NCBI RefSeq assembly: GCF_029626225.1
Contig: NZ_JARUBP010000001.1
Span: 1,674,001 to 1,738,000 of the forward strand
Direction: 5' to 3'
DNA from: Asanoa sp. WMMD1127
GTDB taxonomy: Bacteria; Actinomycetota; Actinomycetes; Mycobacteriales; Micromonosporaceae
DNA: 64,000 nt
Each line of letters opens with the position of its first letter. The first letter of the stretch is position 1. Positions 52,603-60,878 of this stretch are shown here, piece after piece. The notes beneath the pieces were generated by a model. The model searched no databases and was not told the origin of the DNA. It worked only from the letters and a program-made list of their open reading frames with translations. The translations under genes and the position numbers were made by a program.

Positions 52603-52622
52603 CGTCAGGCCAGCTTGACGGA

Positions 52623-53009
52623 ATGTTTCTGTTCATGACGCCTGACCTGCTGGAACAGGAACACACCTTGGCGACGGCCGCGGCCCGCTATGACCAGTTG
52701 CGGACGTGGGAGGCGCTGGGCGAGCCGGCGCTGGGTCGGGCAGAGGTGTTGGAACTGCTGGCGCTGAGCGAGGTGCTGACCCGCAAGGTGGCCTATGGGC
52801 GACAGCTCAGCGTCCGCGCGGCTCGCGCCGCAGGGGCGTCGTGGTCCCAGATCGGGGCGGCGCTGGGCACCAGCAAACAGGCGGCCTGGGAAGCCCACGC
52901 CAAGTGGATCGACGACCAGGCCGACCAGCACCGCGCGACCGGCGTCGCCGGTCTGGCCGACCCGGAGATCACCCACCTACGCGACCTGGCCGGCGACGCG
53001 GACACCTAG
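52623..53009 (+). CDS. Small HTH protein of unknown function
   Basis: A 128-aa soluble protein. Residues 1-60 form helices (LEQEHTLATAAARYDQLRTW, VLELLALSEVLTRKVAYGRQ). A helix-turn-helix follows near 72-100: GASWSQIGAALGTSKQAAWE, then AHAKWIDD, a pattern common in short actinobacterial DNA-binding proteins. The start could be ATG 52623 or ATG 52635. It follows the DUF305 gene by 20 bp and ends before a hairpin terminator. Confidence 0.6.
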   Translation: MFLFMTPDLLEQEHTLATAAARYDQLRTWEALGEPALGRAEVLELLALSEVLTRKVAYGRQLSVRAARAAGASWSQIGAALGTSKQAAWEAHAKWIDDQADQHRATGVAGLADPEITHLRDLAGDADT

Positions 53010-53078
53010 GGTGCTGCGCGACCTGGGCCCTAACCACCGCGGACCCGGGAACACCGGTTCTTGAACGTGCCACGACGG

Positions 53079-53104
53079 AGCCCGCCGCGGTGAGGCGGCG
53101 GGCT
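53079..53104. terminator. 10-bp hairpin between convergent genes
   Basis: AGCCCGCCGC and GCGGCGGGCT enclose GGTGAG. It sits between the small HTH gene (plus) and the epoxide hydrolase gene (minus) and probably terminates both. Confidence 0.75.
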
Positions 53105-53119
53105 TCCGGGATGGGGGTT

Positions 53120-54259
53120 TTAGCGGACCGTGCGGAAGAAGGTGCGGACGTCGTCGACGAAGAGGTCCGGGGCTTCGAGGGCCGCGAAGTGGCCGCCGCG
53201 GTCGTACTCGGTCCAGTGGGTGATCGTGTTGGTCTGTTCCGCGTAGCGGCGGATCGCGACGTCTTCCGCGAACACGGCGACGCCGGTCGGCACGCCGCTC
53301 GGGGTCGGCCAGTTGCCGCTGTGCATGCTCTCGTAGTAGAGGTTGGCCGACGTGCCGGCGGTGTTGGTCAGCCAATAGAGCATGACGTTGGTCAAGATGC
53401 GGTCGCGGTCGACGACGTCCTCGGGGATCTTGCCGCCGTGCGTCCATTCCTGGAACTTCTCGACGATCCAGGCGAGCTGGCCGACGGGTGAGTCGGCGAG
53501 GGCGTACGACAGGGTCTGTGGGCGGGTCGCCTGGATCTGGAAGTAGCCGTTCATGTCCTGCATGTAGTTGGCGAGGCGGCCGAGTCGGACCCGTTCCGCG
53601 TCGGTCATCGTGGCCTGCTCCTCCTCCGGCACCTCGCCGAACGGGATGAAGCCCAGCGTGGCCGCGTTGACGTGGATGCCGACCACGTGCTCGGCGTCGA
53701 CCCGGCCGAGGTCCGGCGCGATGAAGGCGCCGTAGTCGCCGCCCTGTGCGCCGTAGCGCTCGTAGCCGAGGCGGCTCATCAGCTCGGCGAACGCGCCGGC
53801 GATGCGGCGGCTGTCCCAGCCCGGCTCGGTGACCCGGCCGGAGAGGCCGAAGCCGGGGATGGACGGGATGACGACGTGGAACGCGTCGGCCGGGTCGCCG
53901 CCGTGCGAGCGGGGGTCGGTCAGCGGGCCGACCAGCTCGAGGAACTCCATGATCGAACCGGGCCAGCCGTGGCTGAGGATCAGCGGCAGCGCGTTGGGCT
54001 CGGGCGAGCGGGCGTGCAGGAAATGCACCTGCTGACCGTCGATCTCGGTGGTGAACTGCGGCACCTCGTTGATCGCGCGCTCGGCCGCGCGCCAGTCGTA
54101 GCCGTCGGCCCAGTAGGCCGCCAGGTCGCGCAGGTAGTCGACGGGCACGCCGCGCGACCACTCGGCGCCCGGCAGGGCGAACGGCCAGCGCGTGTTGGCG
54201 AGGCGGGCGCGCAGGTCGTCGAGGTCGGCCTGGGGGACGTCGAGGCGGTACGGGTTCAT
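53120..54259 (-). CDS. Epoxide hydrolase (EHN family)
   Basis: A 379-aa alpha/beta-hydrolase epoxide hydrolase. The N-terminal EHN domain is LDVPQADLDDLRARLANTRW, followed by WPGSIMEFLELVGPL with the oxyanion HGWPGS, nucleophile Asp175 in AQGGDYGAFI, and His in DRGGHFAALE. Lid tyrosines are plausible in ANYMQDMNGYFQIQA. It opens epoxides to diols, probably for detoxification. ATG 54259 is preceded by GGAGG. Upstream are GGAACG/CATTCC repeats resembling a TetR operator. Confidence 0.92.
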   Translation of the reverse strand: MNPYRLDVPQADLDDLRARLANTRWPFALPGAEWSRGVPVDYLRDLAAYWADGYDWRAAERAINEVPQFTTEIDGQQVHFLHARSPEPNALPLILSHGWPGSIMEFLELVGPLTDPRSHGGDPADAFHVVIPSIPGFGLSGRVTEPGWDSRRIAGAFAELMSRLGYERYGAQGGDYGAFIAPDLGRVDAEHVVGIHVNAATLGFIPFGEVPEEEQATMTDAERVRLGRLANYMQDMNGYFQIQATRPQTLSYALADSPVGQLAWIVEKFQEWTHGGKIPEDVVDRDRILTNVMLYWLTNTAGTSANLYYESMHSGNWPTPSGVPTGVAVFAEDVAIRRYAEQTNTITHWTEYDRGGHFAALEAPDLFVDDVRTFFRTVR

Positions 54260-54283
54260 CGTGAAACCTCCATCGGAGCGTTG

Positions 54284-54333
54284 CGTTCCGTTCCGGTCTG
54301 CCTCGACTCTAGCAGAACGGAATGGTCCATTCC
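54284..54333. promoter_or_regulatory. GGAAC/CATTCC operator cluster upstream of epoxide hydrolase
   Basis: CGTTCCGTTC (54284-54293) and GAACGGAATG (54315-54324) form a 9/10 inverted repeat. Overlapping the latter is a perfect palindrome GGAATGG-T-CCATTCC (54319-54333). Half-sites resemble TGGAAC-GTTCCA upstream of the sialidase-like gene. It lies between the divergent epoxide hydrolase and adenylate kinase genes. Confidence 0.5.
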
Positions 54334-54392
54334 AAGAGTTGGATCCGACCAATCTGTTGGCACGGTTCGCGCCCGAGTGGGAACGTTTTCGC

Positions 54393-55040
54393 ATGCGGAA
54401 GTACGTGATCATGGGTGTGCAGGGCAGCGGCAAGGGCACGCAGAGCAACTTCATGCGGCGCGACCTGGACCTGACCCACATCAGCGTGGGCGACATCCTC
54501 CGGTGGCACGTCCAGCAGCACACCAAGATCGGTGCACAGGTACGCCGCACGATGACCGCCGGCGAGCTCGTCGGCGACGACCTGGTCGAGTCGATCGTGC
54601 GGGACCGGCTCCAGCAGCACGACTGGAACTACGGCTTCCTGATCGACGGCTTTCCGCGAAACGTACGCCAGGCCGAGTTCTTCCTGGAGAGCTACGACAT
54701 CGACGGCGTGATCCACCTCGACCTGCCCGACGAAGAGGTGCAGAAGCGGGTGCTCAGCCGCCGGCTCTGCGCCAACTGCGGCATGGACTACAACTTGATC
54801 TCCGACCGCCCCGAGGTCGAGGGCAAGTGCGACGTCTGCGGCGGCGACCTGGTGCCGCGCGACGACGACACACCCGAGGCGTTGGCCTCCCGCTTGCGCG
54901 ACTACTACACCAAGACGGAGCCGGTGCTGGAGCTGTTCCGGCGCAAGGAGTACGTGCTCACCGTCGACGCGCGGCCCGACCCGGTGACGGTCCAGGACGC
55001 GATCCGCGCCGGTCTCGGGCTGCCGCCCCACCGTCCGTAG
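54393..55040 (+). CDS. adk: Adenylate kinase, zinc-LID type
   Basis: A 215-aa nucleoside monophosphate kinase. The P-loop is GVQGSGKGT at 8-16, the NMP site is GELVGDDLVESIVRDRL, DGFPRN marks the core, and the LID holds four Cys (126, 129, 146, 149: CANCG and CDVCG), i.e. a zinc-binding LID. The usual housekeeping adk in actinomycetes sits next to secY and lacks these Cys, so this may be a second, specialised kinase. Confidence 0.88.
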   Translation: MRKYVIMGVQGSGKGTQSNFMRRDLDLTHISVGDILRWHVQQHTKIGAQVRRTMTAGELVGDDLVESIVRDRLQQHDWNYGFLIDGFPRNVRQAEFFLESYDIDGVIHLDLPDEEVQKRVLSRRLCANCGMDYNLISDRPEVEGKCDVCGGDLVPRDDDTPEALASRLRDYYTKTEPVLELFRRKEYVLTVDARPDPVTVQDAIRAGLGLPPHRP

Positions 55041-55043
55041 GGT
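55038..55043 (+). promoter_or_regulatory. -10 element for leaderless aldehyde dehydrogenase gene
   Basis: TAGGGT is 7 nt before the ATG; its TAG is the stop codon of the adenylate kinase gene. Confidence 0.45.
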
Positions 55044-55050
55044 GGGTGGC

Positions 55051-56547
55051 ATGACTGTCTACCGCTCGGTCAACCCGGCTCGGCTCGACGACGTGGTGGC
55101 CGAGGTGCCGCTGACCGACGCGGCCGGCTTCGTCGACGCGTGCCGCACCGCGCGGGCCGCCCAGCCGGGCTGGGCCGCCGTGCCGGCGCCGGTGCGCGGT
55201 CAGGTGATCGGCAACCTGGGCCGGCTGGTCCGCGCCAACTTGGAGACGTTGGCGCAGCTCGTCACCCGCGAGATCGGCAAGCCGATCGTCGAGGCCCGGG
55301 GCGAGGTGCAGGAGATCATCGACACCTGCGACTTCTTCCTGGGCGAAGGGCGGCGGCTGTACGGGCAGACCGTGCCGAGCGAGATGCCCGACAAGCAGCT
55401 GTTCACGTTCCGGGTGCCGGTCGGGGTGGCCGCGATCATCACCGCGGGCAACTTCCCGGTGGCGGTGCCGTCGTGGTACCTGGTGCCTGCCCTGCTCTGC
55501 GGCAACGCCGTCGTCTGGAAGCCCGCGGAGTACGCGTCCGCGAGCGCGGCCGCGCTGGCGGAGCTCGTGCGGCGGTCGGGGGTGCCCGACGGAGTGTTCG
55601 CGGTGGTCGACGCGGACGGGTCGGCGACGTTCGAGGGCTTGTCGTCGGCGCTCTCCGCGGGGCTGGTGGACAAGGTGGGTTTCACGGGGTCGTCGGCGGT
55701 CGGGGCGCAGATCGGTGAGTTGACCGGTCGGCATCTGCAGACGCCATGCCTCGAGCTGGGTGGCAAGAACCCGATGGTGGTCACGCCGTCCGCCGACCTG
55801 TCGCTGGCCGTCGAGGGGGCGCTGTTCGGCGGCTTCGGCACGGCGGGGCAGCGCTGCACGTCGCTGGGCACGGCGATCGTGCACGAGTCGGTGTATTCGT
55901 CCTTCGTGGACTCGCTCGGGAAGGCGTTGGCCGATGCGGTGATCGGTGATCCGACCGGTTCTGATGTCCTTTATGGACCGTTGTTGGCCGAGCGGTTCGC
56001 GACCCGGTATGAGGAGTATCTGTCCTGGATCGGCCCGCATCATCGGGTGGTGCCGGGGCCGCGCGGTCGGATCACTGCCGACAACCCCAGGCCCGGCTTC
56101 GTGGGTGATCCTTCTCTGGGGCTGTTCTACCACCCGGTGGTGGTGGCCGATCTGCGGCCGGACGACTCGCTGTTCCTGACGGAGACCTTCGGTCCGATCG
56201 TGGGCGTGATGCCTTACGGGGAGCTGGACGAGGCGATCGCGTTGGCCAACGCGCCGGGGTACGGGTTGTCGTCGTCGATCTACACCAACGATCCGCGGGA
56301 GGCGTTCGCCTTCCGCGCCGGTGTGTCGGCGGGCATGGTCAGCGTGAACAACTCGACGTCGGGGGCTGAGGCTCATCTGCCGTTCGGCGGGAACGGGCGG
56401 TCGGGGAACGGGTCGCGGCAGTCGGGCGTGTGGGTACTCGACCAGTTCACCCGCTGGCAGTCGATGAACTGGGACTATTCGGGGCGGCTGCAGAAGGCCC
56501 AGATGGACACCCAGACCGTCACCCCGGACCTGGACTTCCGCCTGTAG
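55051..56547 (+). CDS. NAD(P)-dependent aldehyde dehydrogenase
   Basis: A 498-aa enzyme oxidising an aldehyde to an acid. Catalytic Cys269 lies in GTAGQRCTSLG, Glu235 in CLELGGKNPM, oxyanion Asn134 in TAGNFPVAVPSW, cofactor Lys157 in VVWKPAEYA, and Rossmann GFTGSSAVG. It resembles semialdehyde dehydrogenases of the piperideine-6-carboxylate/AASADH group, but the substrate is not certain. It follows adenylate kinase with 10 bp between and probably has its own leaderless promoter. Confidence 0.92.
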   Translation: MTVYRSVNPARLDDVVAEVPLTDAAGFVDACRTARAAQPGWAAVPAPVRGQVIGNLGRLVRANLETLAQLVTREIGKPIVEARGEVQEIIDTCDFFLGEGRRLYGQTVPSEMPDKQLFTFRVPVGVAAIITAGNFPVAVPSWYLVPALLCGNAVVWKPAEYASASAAALAELVRRSGVPDGVFAVVDADGSATFEGLSSALSAGLVDKVGFTGSSAVGAQIGELTGRHLQTPCLELGGKNPMVVTPSADLSLAVEGALFGGFGTAGQRCTSLGTAIVHESVYSSFVDSLGKALADAVIGDPTGSDVLYGPLLAERFATRYEEYLSWIGPHHRVVPGPRGRITADNPRPGFVGDPSLGLFYHPVVVADLRPDDSLFLTETFGPIVGVMPYGELDEAIALANAPGYGLSSSIYTNDPREAFAFRAGVSAGMVSVNNSTSGAEAHLPFGGNGRSGNGSRQSGVWVLDQFTRWQSMNWDYSGRLQKAQMDTQTVTPDLDFRL

Positions 56548-56565
56548 CTGGCCCGCGGCGATGCC

Positions 56566-56583
56566 GGAGGGCGGTCGCCCTCC
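56566..56583. terminator. Hairpin between convergent genes
   Basis: GGAGGGC-GGTC-GCCCTCC is a perfect 7-bp stem 19 bp after the aldehyde dehydrogenase stop and 37 bp from the GNAT stop on the other strand. Confidence 0.6.
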
Positions 56584-56619
56584 GCGTCCGCGTTGCGAAG
56601 CCAGCCGGTGGCGCCGCTC

Positions 56620-57027
56620 TCAGGGCGGCGACAGGGCGATGAGGCCGGCGTCGGTCGGCGTGAAGCCGCAGGCGTCGAGGTAGAAGGCGCTCAGGTGCGG
56701 CTCGAAGTCGACGTGCAGCCAGGCCGCGCCGGCGGAGCGGGCTTGTTCGGTGGCAACGCGGAGCAGGCCGGTGCCGACGCCTTGCCGGCGGGCGCGGTCG
56801 GCGACCACGGTATCGAGGACGAACGCGTGCGTGCCGCCGTCCCAGGCCACGTTGACGAAGCCGACCAGCGCCGCGTCGCTGTCGCGGGCGCAGACCCAGC
56901 CGAGGCTGTGCCGCTGTAGCCGGTCCCACCAGTCATCCGTTGTGGTCGCGGGACCGAAGCCTTCGACGTGCAGCGCGGCTACTTCGGCGTTGACGAACCG
57001 CCCGCGCCATTCGTAGGTGAGCGCCAC
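56620..57027 (-). CDS. GNAT N-acetyltransferase
   Basis: A 135-aa acetyltransferase with motif A HAFVLDTVVADRARRQGVGTGLL (R/Q-x-x-G-x-G near 80-85), an alpha helix VATEQARSAGA and the beta-bulge pair AWLHVDFEPHLSAFYLDACGF. GTG 57027 lies directly after the stop of the unknown gene upstream, so the two form an operon. Confidence 0.82.
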   Translation of the reverse strand: MALTYEWRGRFVNAEVAALHVEGFGPATTTDDWWDRLQRHSLGWVCARDSDAALVGFVNVAWDGGTHAFVLDTVVADRARRQGVGTGLLRVATEQARSAGAAWLHVDFEPHLSAFYLDACGFTPTDAGLIALSPP

Positions 57028-57029
57028 CC

Positions 57030-57614
57030 TCAGTCCGGCGCCGCGGCGACGTGCAGGGATCCGGGTGCGGGGCGGCCGTCCAACGCCGTGGGGTCGACGC
57101 TCCAGCGGCCGGCCAGCCGGGCCACGTCGTCCTCGCCGACCAGCAGGTCGTCGCCGTCGGGGGCGGTCTCGGGGATGCCCAGCGACCGTTCGGCGTCGTC
57201 CGGGTCGCCGCGCCACTCGGTGACCTTGCCGATCTCGCCGACGAAGTCGAACGCGCGGACGAGCACGCCGTCGACGGCGCGTACCCAGCGGTGCTGCTCA
57301 CCCACCCGGTGCGTGGCGAAGAACTGCACCTCGGTAGCCAGCGCCACGGACAGCGCGACCGCCTCGACCGTGCTCGGGATCGTGAAGAGCCGCCGTCCGG
57401 CGACCAAAATCCAGGCGTTGTCGCGCGCCCCCGGCAACGGCGGCGGCACCACCAGGCGGTCGTCGGTCAGGTGCGCGAGATCGACACCCTCCCGCCACGG
57501 CGCCGGCCCAAGATCCCGCAGGCCGAGCGCGTCGACGATCGCTCCAGGGTCACCGCCGCGAATCGCCAACCACGCCTGCTTGCGGCCGAACCCGACCATC
57601 GTCTCCGCTGTCAC
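57030..57614 (-). CDS. Conserved hypothetical actinobacterial protein
   Basis: A 194-aa soluble protein with no motif that I can assign. It has AETMVGFGRKQAWLAIR, a Gly-rich AWILVAGRRLFTIPST, LATEVQFFATHRVGEQHRWV and an acidic C-terminal part. It is followed 2 bp later by the GNAT gene. The GTG start has a TAACGT box 7 nt upstream, consistent with a leaderless mRNA. Confidence 0.65.
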   Translation of the reverse strand: MTAETMVGFGRKQAWLAIRGGDPGAIVDALGLRDLGPAPWREGVDLAHLTDDRLVVPPPLPGARDNAWILVAGRRLFTIPSTVEAVALSVALATEVQFFATHRVGEQHRWVRAVDGVLVRAFDFVGEIGKVTEWRGDPDDAERSLGIPETAPDGDDLLVGEDDVARLAGRWSVDPTALDGRPAPGSLHVAAAPD

Positions 57615-57621
57615 CCGTGCG

Positions 57622-57627
57622 ACGTTA
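57622..57627 (-). promoter_or_regulatory. -10 element for leaderless hypothetical-GNAT operon
   Basis: TAACGT on the minus strand is 7 nt before the GTG at 57614. Confidence 0.45.
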
Positions 57628-57831
57628 GCTCGCTCACCGCCCAGTTCCGCAGACCCGCACGCACCACCTCCCGATCGCGTCCAGCTTCGCGCGCATCAGA
57701 CCGGGCACGATCGAGGCCCGGCGTCGCCGCGGCGGACGCGACCCTGGCGAACGGCCCGGCGCAGCCGCCGCCACGCGCGAGATGGCCTGATGTGGGCCGC
57801 CGGCGGCGCGGCGCGCGGGCGAGCCGGCTAT

Positions 57832-58185
57832 TCACTGCGACGTCGTTGCCTCCAGGTATTCGCGGGCTACGAATTTCGGGACGCACATGCGCCAGGAGTC
57901 GAGGACCAGCTCGTGCATCTCGGGTACGTCGATCGCCGATAGTCGGACGCGGACCCAGTTGTAGCGTTCGTCGGACTTGATGGGCATGAGGAACTTGTCG
58001 GGCTCGGCCTCGACCAGGGCGGCGCGTTCCTCCTTGGGATAGCCGAAGCCCATCAGCGTCTCGTCGCGCGAGAACGAGAGAAACACGATCTGGCCCACGC
58101 GGAACTTGACCTGGTCGCGGACCAGCACCTCATAAGCCCGCGGCAGGGTGGCGGCGAGCCTCCGGACGTCATCGATGGTGACCAC
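57832..58185 (-). CDS. MmcQ/YjbR family protein
   Basis: A 117-aa protein of the MmcQ/YjbR double-wing fold: IDDVRRLAATLPRAYEVLV, FRVGQIVFLSFSRDETLMGF and NWVRVRLSAIDVPEMHELV. The family is linked to DNA binding by fold only. The GTG start has TAGCGT exactly 6 nt upstream, and the TAG of this box is the stop codon of the prepilin peptidase gene. Confidence 0.88.
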   Translation of the reverse strand: MVTIDDVRRLAATLPRAYEVLVRDQVKFRVGQIVFLSFSRDETLMGFGYPKEERAALVEAEPDKFLMPIKSDERYNWVRVRLSAIDVPEMHELVLDSWRMCVPKFVAREYLEATTSQ

Positions 58186-58191
58186 ATCGAC

Positions 58192-58197
58192 ACGCTA
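58192..58197 (-). promoter_or_regulatory. -10 element for leaderless MmcQ gene
   Basis: TAGCGT on the minus strand is separated from the GTG by 6 nt (GTCGAT). Its first three bases double as the stop codon of the upstream prepilin peptidase gene. Confidence 0.5.
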
Positions 58198-58932
58198 CGA
58201 CTGGGGTCCGACAAGAATCAGCGCCAGCACCGTGCCGGTCACCAGGAACGGGCCGAAGGGCAGGTGACTCGACCAGCGCACCCGGCCCGCCGCCAGCAAC
58301 CCGATGCTGACCAGCGCCGACGCCAGCAGGCCGGCCAGCAACCCGAGCAACACGGCGCCCCAGCCGAACCAGCCGAGCAGGGCCGCGCAGCTCAGCGCCA
58401 GCTTCGCATCGCCCAAGCCGAAACCACGGCGGCCGAGCACGAACGTGGTCGCCGCGAAGAACGCCGCCACCAGCACGCCGGCCGCAGTGGGCCGCCACCA
58501 CGGTCCGCCCGCGACAAACGCCGCCGCGCCCGACAACAGCACCACCCCGCCGGCAGCAGGCAACGTCAACCGATCAGGCAACCGATGCACAGCAAGATCC
58601 ACCAACACGAGGGGTACGGCGAACGCCGCCCACCACGCATAAGCGGCGACAACCTGCGCCGGCACGGCGAACAGGCCCACCAGAACCGCACCCAGCGCGA
58701 GTCCCTCCACAGTGAACGGCGGCGGCCCCACCCGTACCCCACATCCACACCGCGCTCCCGGCAGCGCCGCCCGACCACCCACCGAAAAGGCGGCCCCGCA
58801 CGCCGCACAGGCCCGCCGCCACGCCGCACCCGACACCACCGAATGACGAAGTGCCAACCACCGCAGCACCGGCGTCACCGACACGGCTGGTAGCCACGAC
58901 GGTGCGGTCCGTACGCCCACCGGCGCCGTCAT
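58195..58932 (-). CDS. Type IV prepilin peptidase (A24 family), Tad pilus
   Basis: A 245-aa membrane aspartic protease that cleaves prepilin leader peptides. The two catalytic Asp are Asp112 in VLVDLAVHRLPDR and Asp175 in RGFGLGDAKLAL (GxGD). It has about six to seven helices. An N-terminal soluble segment carries Cys42-x2-Cys45 and Cys62-x-Cys64, a zinc-ribbon-like pattern as in PilD/PulO, but shorter. Its position divergent from the Tad genes fits pilin processing; no pilin gene lies within the window. ATG 58932 is used. Confidence 0.85.
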   Translation of the reverse strand: MTAPVGVRTAPSWLPAVSVTPVLRWLALRHSVVSGAAWRRACAACGAAFSVGGRAALPGARCGCGVRVGPPPFTVEGLALGAVLVGLFAVPAQVVAAYAWWAAFAVPLVLVDLAVHRLPDRLTLPAAGGVVLLSGAAAFVAGGPWWRPTAAGVLVAAFFAATTFVLGRRGFGLGDAKLALSCAALLGWFGWGAVLLGLLAGLLASALVSIGLLAAGRVRWSSHLPFGPFLVTGTVLALILVGPQS

Positions 58933-59412
58933 GCCAACCACCCCAGCAATACGGAGAGTGACGCCATGATCGCAACAAACGATCTTCCACAAGACTCGCC
59001 GGGTCCACACAGGACGCCAGCGACGGCACCCGCGACTCCGATACCAGAATCGGACACAAACCGACGGTCTCGCGCATATCGCGGCCTGAATCGCACAGCC
59101 TGTCCGTCGGTTGATAAGAACGGCGGGATGCGTACACCCGAGTCTTGCAACCAGTCGGAAAACATCGCCACCGTTGATCCTTTCAGGCTGGTCAGGACCA
59201 CCGCCGTGACCCTACGTGTTATTTCTGATCGCCTCTGTTGCATCGGCGATCGTCAGCCTATGCTCGGCCCTCGGGTGTTGCACTACCCGCCATAAAGACA
59301 CCTGGCCCACGCTTGTCATATCAATAGAAAGCGCGGTCGGATCACCGTCCGACCCTTAGTCAAACGCGCCCAGTTTCGCCCACGGTCCCAGGCGACGCAG
59401 GGAGGATGCACC
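58933..59412. other. 480-bp intergenic region upstream of Tad operon
   Basis: No convincing gene is present; a short open frame at 58966-59295 has no ribosome site or family features. It holds inverted repeats GATCGCC/GGCGATC (59227-59251, 11-nt loop) and GGTCGGA/TCCGACC (59335-59354, 6-nt loop). The AT-rich stretch CATATCAATAG near 59318 is a plausible -10 region. It would contain the divergent promoters of the prepilin peptidase and the pilus operon, and possibly a long 5' leader. Confidence 0.5.
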
Positions 59413-59958
59413 GTGCCCGCACCACGATCGGCGAGCGCCGTTGTCGCCGTCGCGCTTGTGGCGGCCCTGGCCGCCTGCGGTTCCGAACCGCCAGCGACGG
59501 CCACTTTCGACAACGCGCCCGCACGCGCGGCCGAACCCGATCAGGCCGCCGCGACCAAGTCCGCACTCGACGCGTACGCCGGTTATCTCGCGGCCGCCCG
59601 AAAGGCCGAGGCAATTCCCGATCCCAACTATCCGGAGCTGAAGAAATACCTCGGCGACCCGTTGTTGACGCGGGTCCGCACGACTATTCGCGACATTAAG
59701 GAGCACGGTGCGATGCGTACCGGCAAACTCATTTCCGACCCACGCGTGACCGCCGTGAGCTTGGATTCCGTGCCGGCCACCGTCTCGATCCAGGACTGCA
59801 TCGACGCCACCGGTTATGCGATGGTCGACGCGAAAACGAAGAAGCCGGTGCCGGGCCACGCGGCCGGCAGATACGTCGCCACGGCGACCGCGAGTCGCTA
59901 TCCCGACGGCCGCTGGCTGATCGACTCCGGCATCGCGCACCGGGACCAGCCGTGCTGA
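59413..59958 (+). CDS. Lipoprotein, first gene of Tad operon
   Basis: A 181-aa exported lipoprotein. The signal is ASAVVAVALVAALAAC with lipobox LAAC and Cys22. The mature part contains ATKSALDAYAGYLAAARKAE and a beta-rich NTF2-like fold ending YPDGRWLIDSGIAHRDQPC. The start is GTG 59413, 6 nt after GGAGGATG. Its 3' end overlaps the next gene by 7 bp. The role may be pilus assembly at the membrane surface. Confidence 0.75.
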   Translation: MPAPRSASAVVAVALVAALAACGSEPPATATFDNAPARAAEPDQAAATKSALDAYAGYLAAARKAEAIPDPNYPELKKYLGDPLLTRVRTTIRDIKEHGAMRTGKLISDPRVTAVSLDSVPATVSIQDCIDATGYAMVDAKTKKPVPGHAAGRYVATATASRYPDGRWLIDSGIAHRDQPC

Positions 59959-60878
59959 CCGGGCGCCGCGTGACCCGCTTCGGCGTGCTCACCGCCAGCC
60001 TCGCGCTCGTGTTCACCGCCAGCTTCACCACGCTCGCCGCAGCCGACGACGGTGGTGCGGAATGCCCGCCCAACCAGACCACCTGCGAGGGCTGGGGCGA
60101 GGGCGGCGGCGGCACCGGCGACGGCGGCGGCAACGGGGACGGCAACGGAAACGGTGGCGGTGGCGGCAACGGCGGTGGCGGCCCCTGCGTCCGCGACGGC
60201 GAGGAAGTGCCCTGCTACGACGACCTGCTCGGTTGGTTCAACCCCTCCGACGGCTGCTACTACCGGGTCACCGAGCCGCAGCCGGCCGGCGTGCCGGAGG
60301 GCCAGACCTCCTACACCCGCAGCTGCGGCGCGGGCGGACTGGCCGGCGGCGAGCCGGTGCTGCTCGACGACCCGCCGCCCGGCTTCGCGGCCCCGCCCGA
60401 CCCGGCCGAGCTCGCCGAACGCGCACTGGCCAGCCTCGACCTCCTGCCCCCGGCGATCGGCATCGCGCCGGACCCGGCGATCGGCCCCGGCCTGGTAGGG
60501 CTGCCGATCTGGCTCTGGGTGCCGGCCGACGACAACCCGGGCGACGACGCCAGCACCTGGGGCCCCCTGACCGCCAGCGAGTCCGAGCGCGGCGTCACGG
60601 TCAACCTGACCGCGGTGGTCGGCCGGATCGTCTGGGACATGGCCGACGGCAACACCGTGACCTGCACCAACCCGGGCACGGCGTACGCGCGCCAAGGTGG
60701 CGAGTCGCCGACCTGTGGCTACGAGGGTTATCGCGCGGCCGGGACCTACAACGTGGTGGCGACGACCACCTGGTCCGTCACCTGGGACGCCGGCGGCGAG
60801 AGCGGCACGATCGAGGGCGTCACCCGGTCGAGCGACGCGGACATCCAGATCGACGAGCTTCAGGTGGTGACCAAGTGA
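59952..60878 (+). CDS. Secreted Gly-rich and Cys-containing protein in Tad operon
   Basis: A 308-aa exported protein of unknown function. Residues 1-31 form a signal peptide (FGVLTASLALVFTASFTTLAAA). Residues ~46-78 are a nearly pure Gly/Asn/Asp low-complexity run. The rest has four to six Cys (CPPNQTTC, PCVRDGEEVPCYDD, RSCGAG, NTVTCTNPGTAY, SPTCGYEGY) and looks beta-rich. Similar proteins occur in actinobacterial pilus operons, but I cannot name a family. The start GTG 59952 overlaps the lipoprotein gene; another GTG lies at 59970. Confidence 0.6.
   Translation: MLTGRRVTRFGVLTASLALVFTASFTTLAAADDGGAECPPNQTTCEGWGEGGGGTGDGGGNGDGNGNGGGGGNGGGGPCVRDGEEVPCYDDLLGWFNPSDGCYYRVTEPQPAGVPEGQTSYTRSCGAGGLAGGEPVLLDDPPPGFAAPPDPAELAERALASLDLLPPAIGIAPDPAIGPGLVGLPIWLWVPADDNPGDDASTWGPLTASESERGVTVNLTAVVGRIVWDMADGNTVTCTNPGTAYARQGGESPTCGYEGYRAAGTYNVVATTTWSVTWDAGGESGTIEGVTRSSDADIQIDELQVVTK

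Noticed and set aside
58966-59295. 109-codon open frame upstream of the Tad operon
   Set aside because: No ribosome site, no family features and codon use unlike neighbours; treated as intergenic.
60100-60190. GGCGGC/GGCAAC-rich tract as a repeat element or CRISPR
   Set aside because: It is in-frame coding sequence for a Gly/Asn/Asp-rich segment of the secreted protein, not regularly spaced repeats with spacers.
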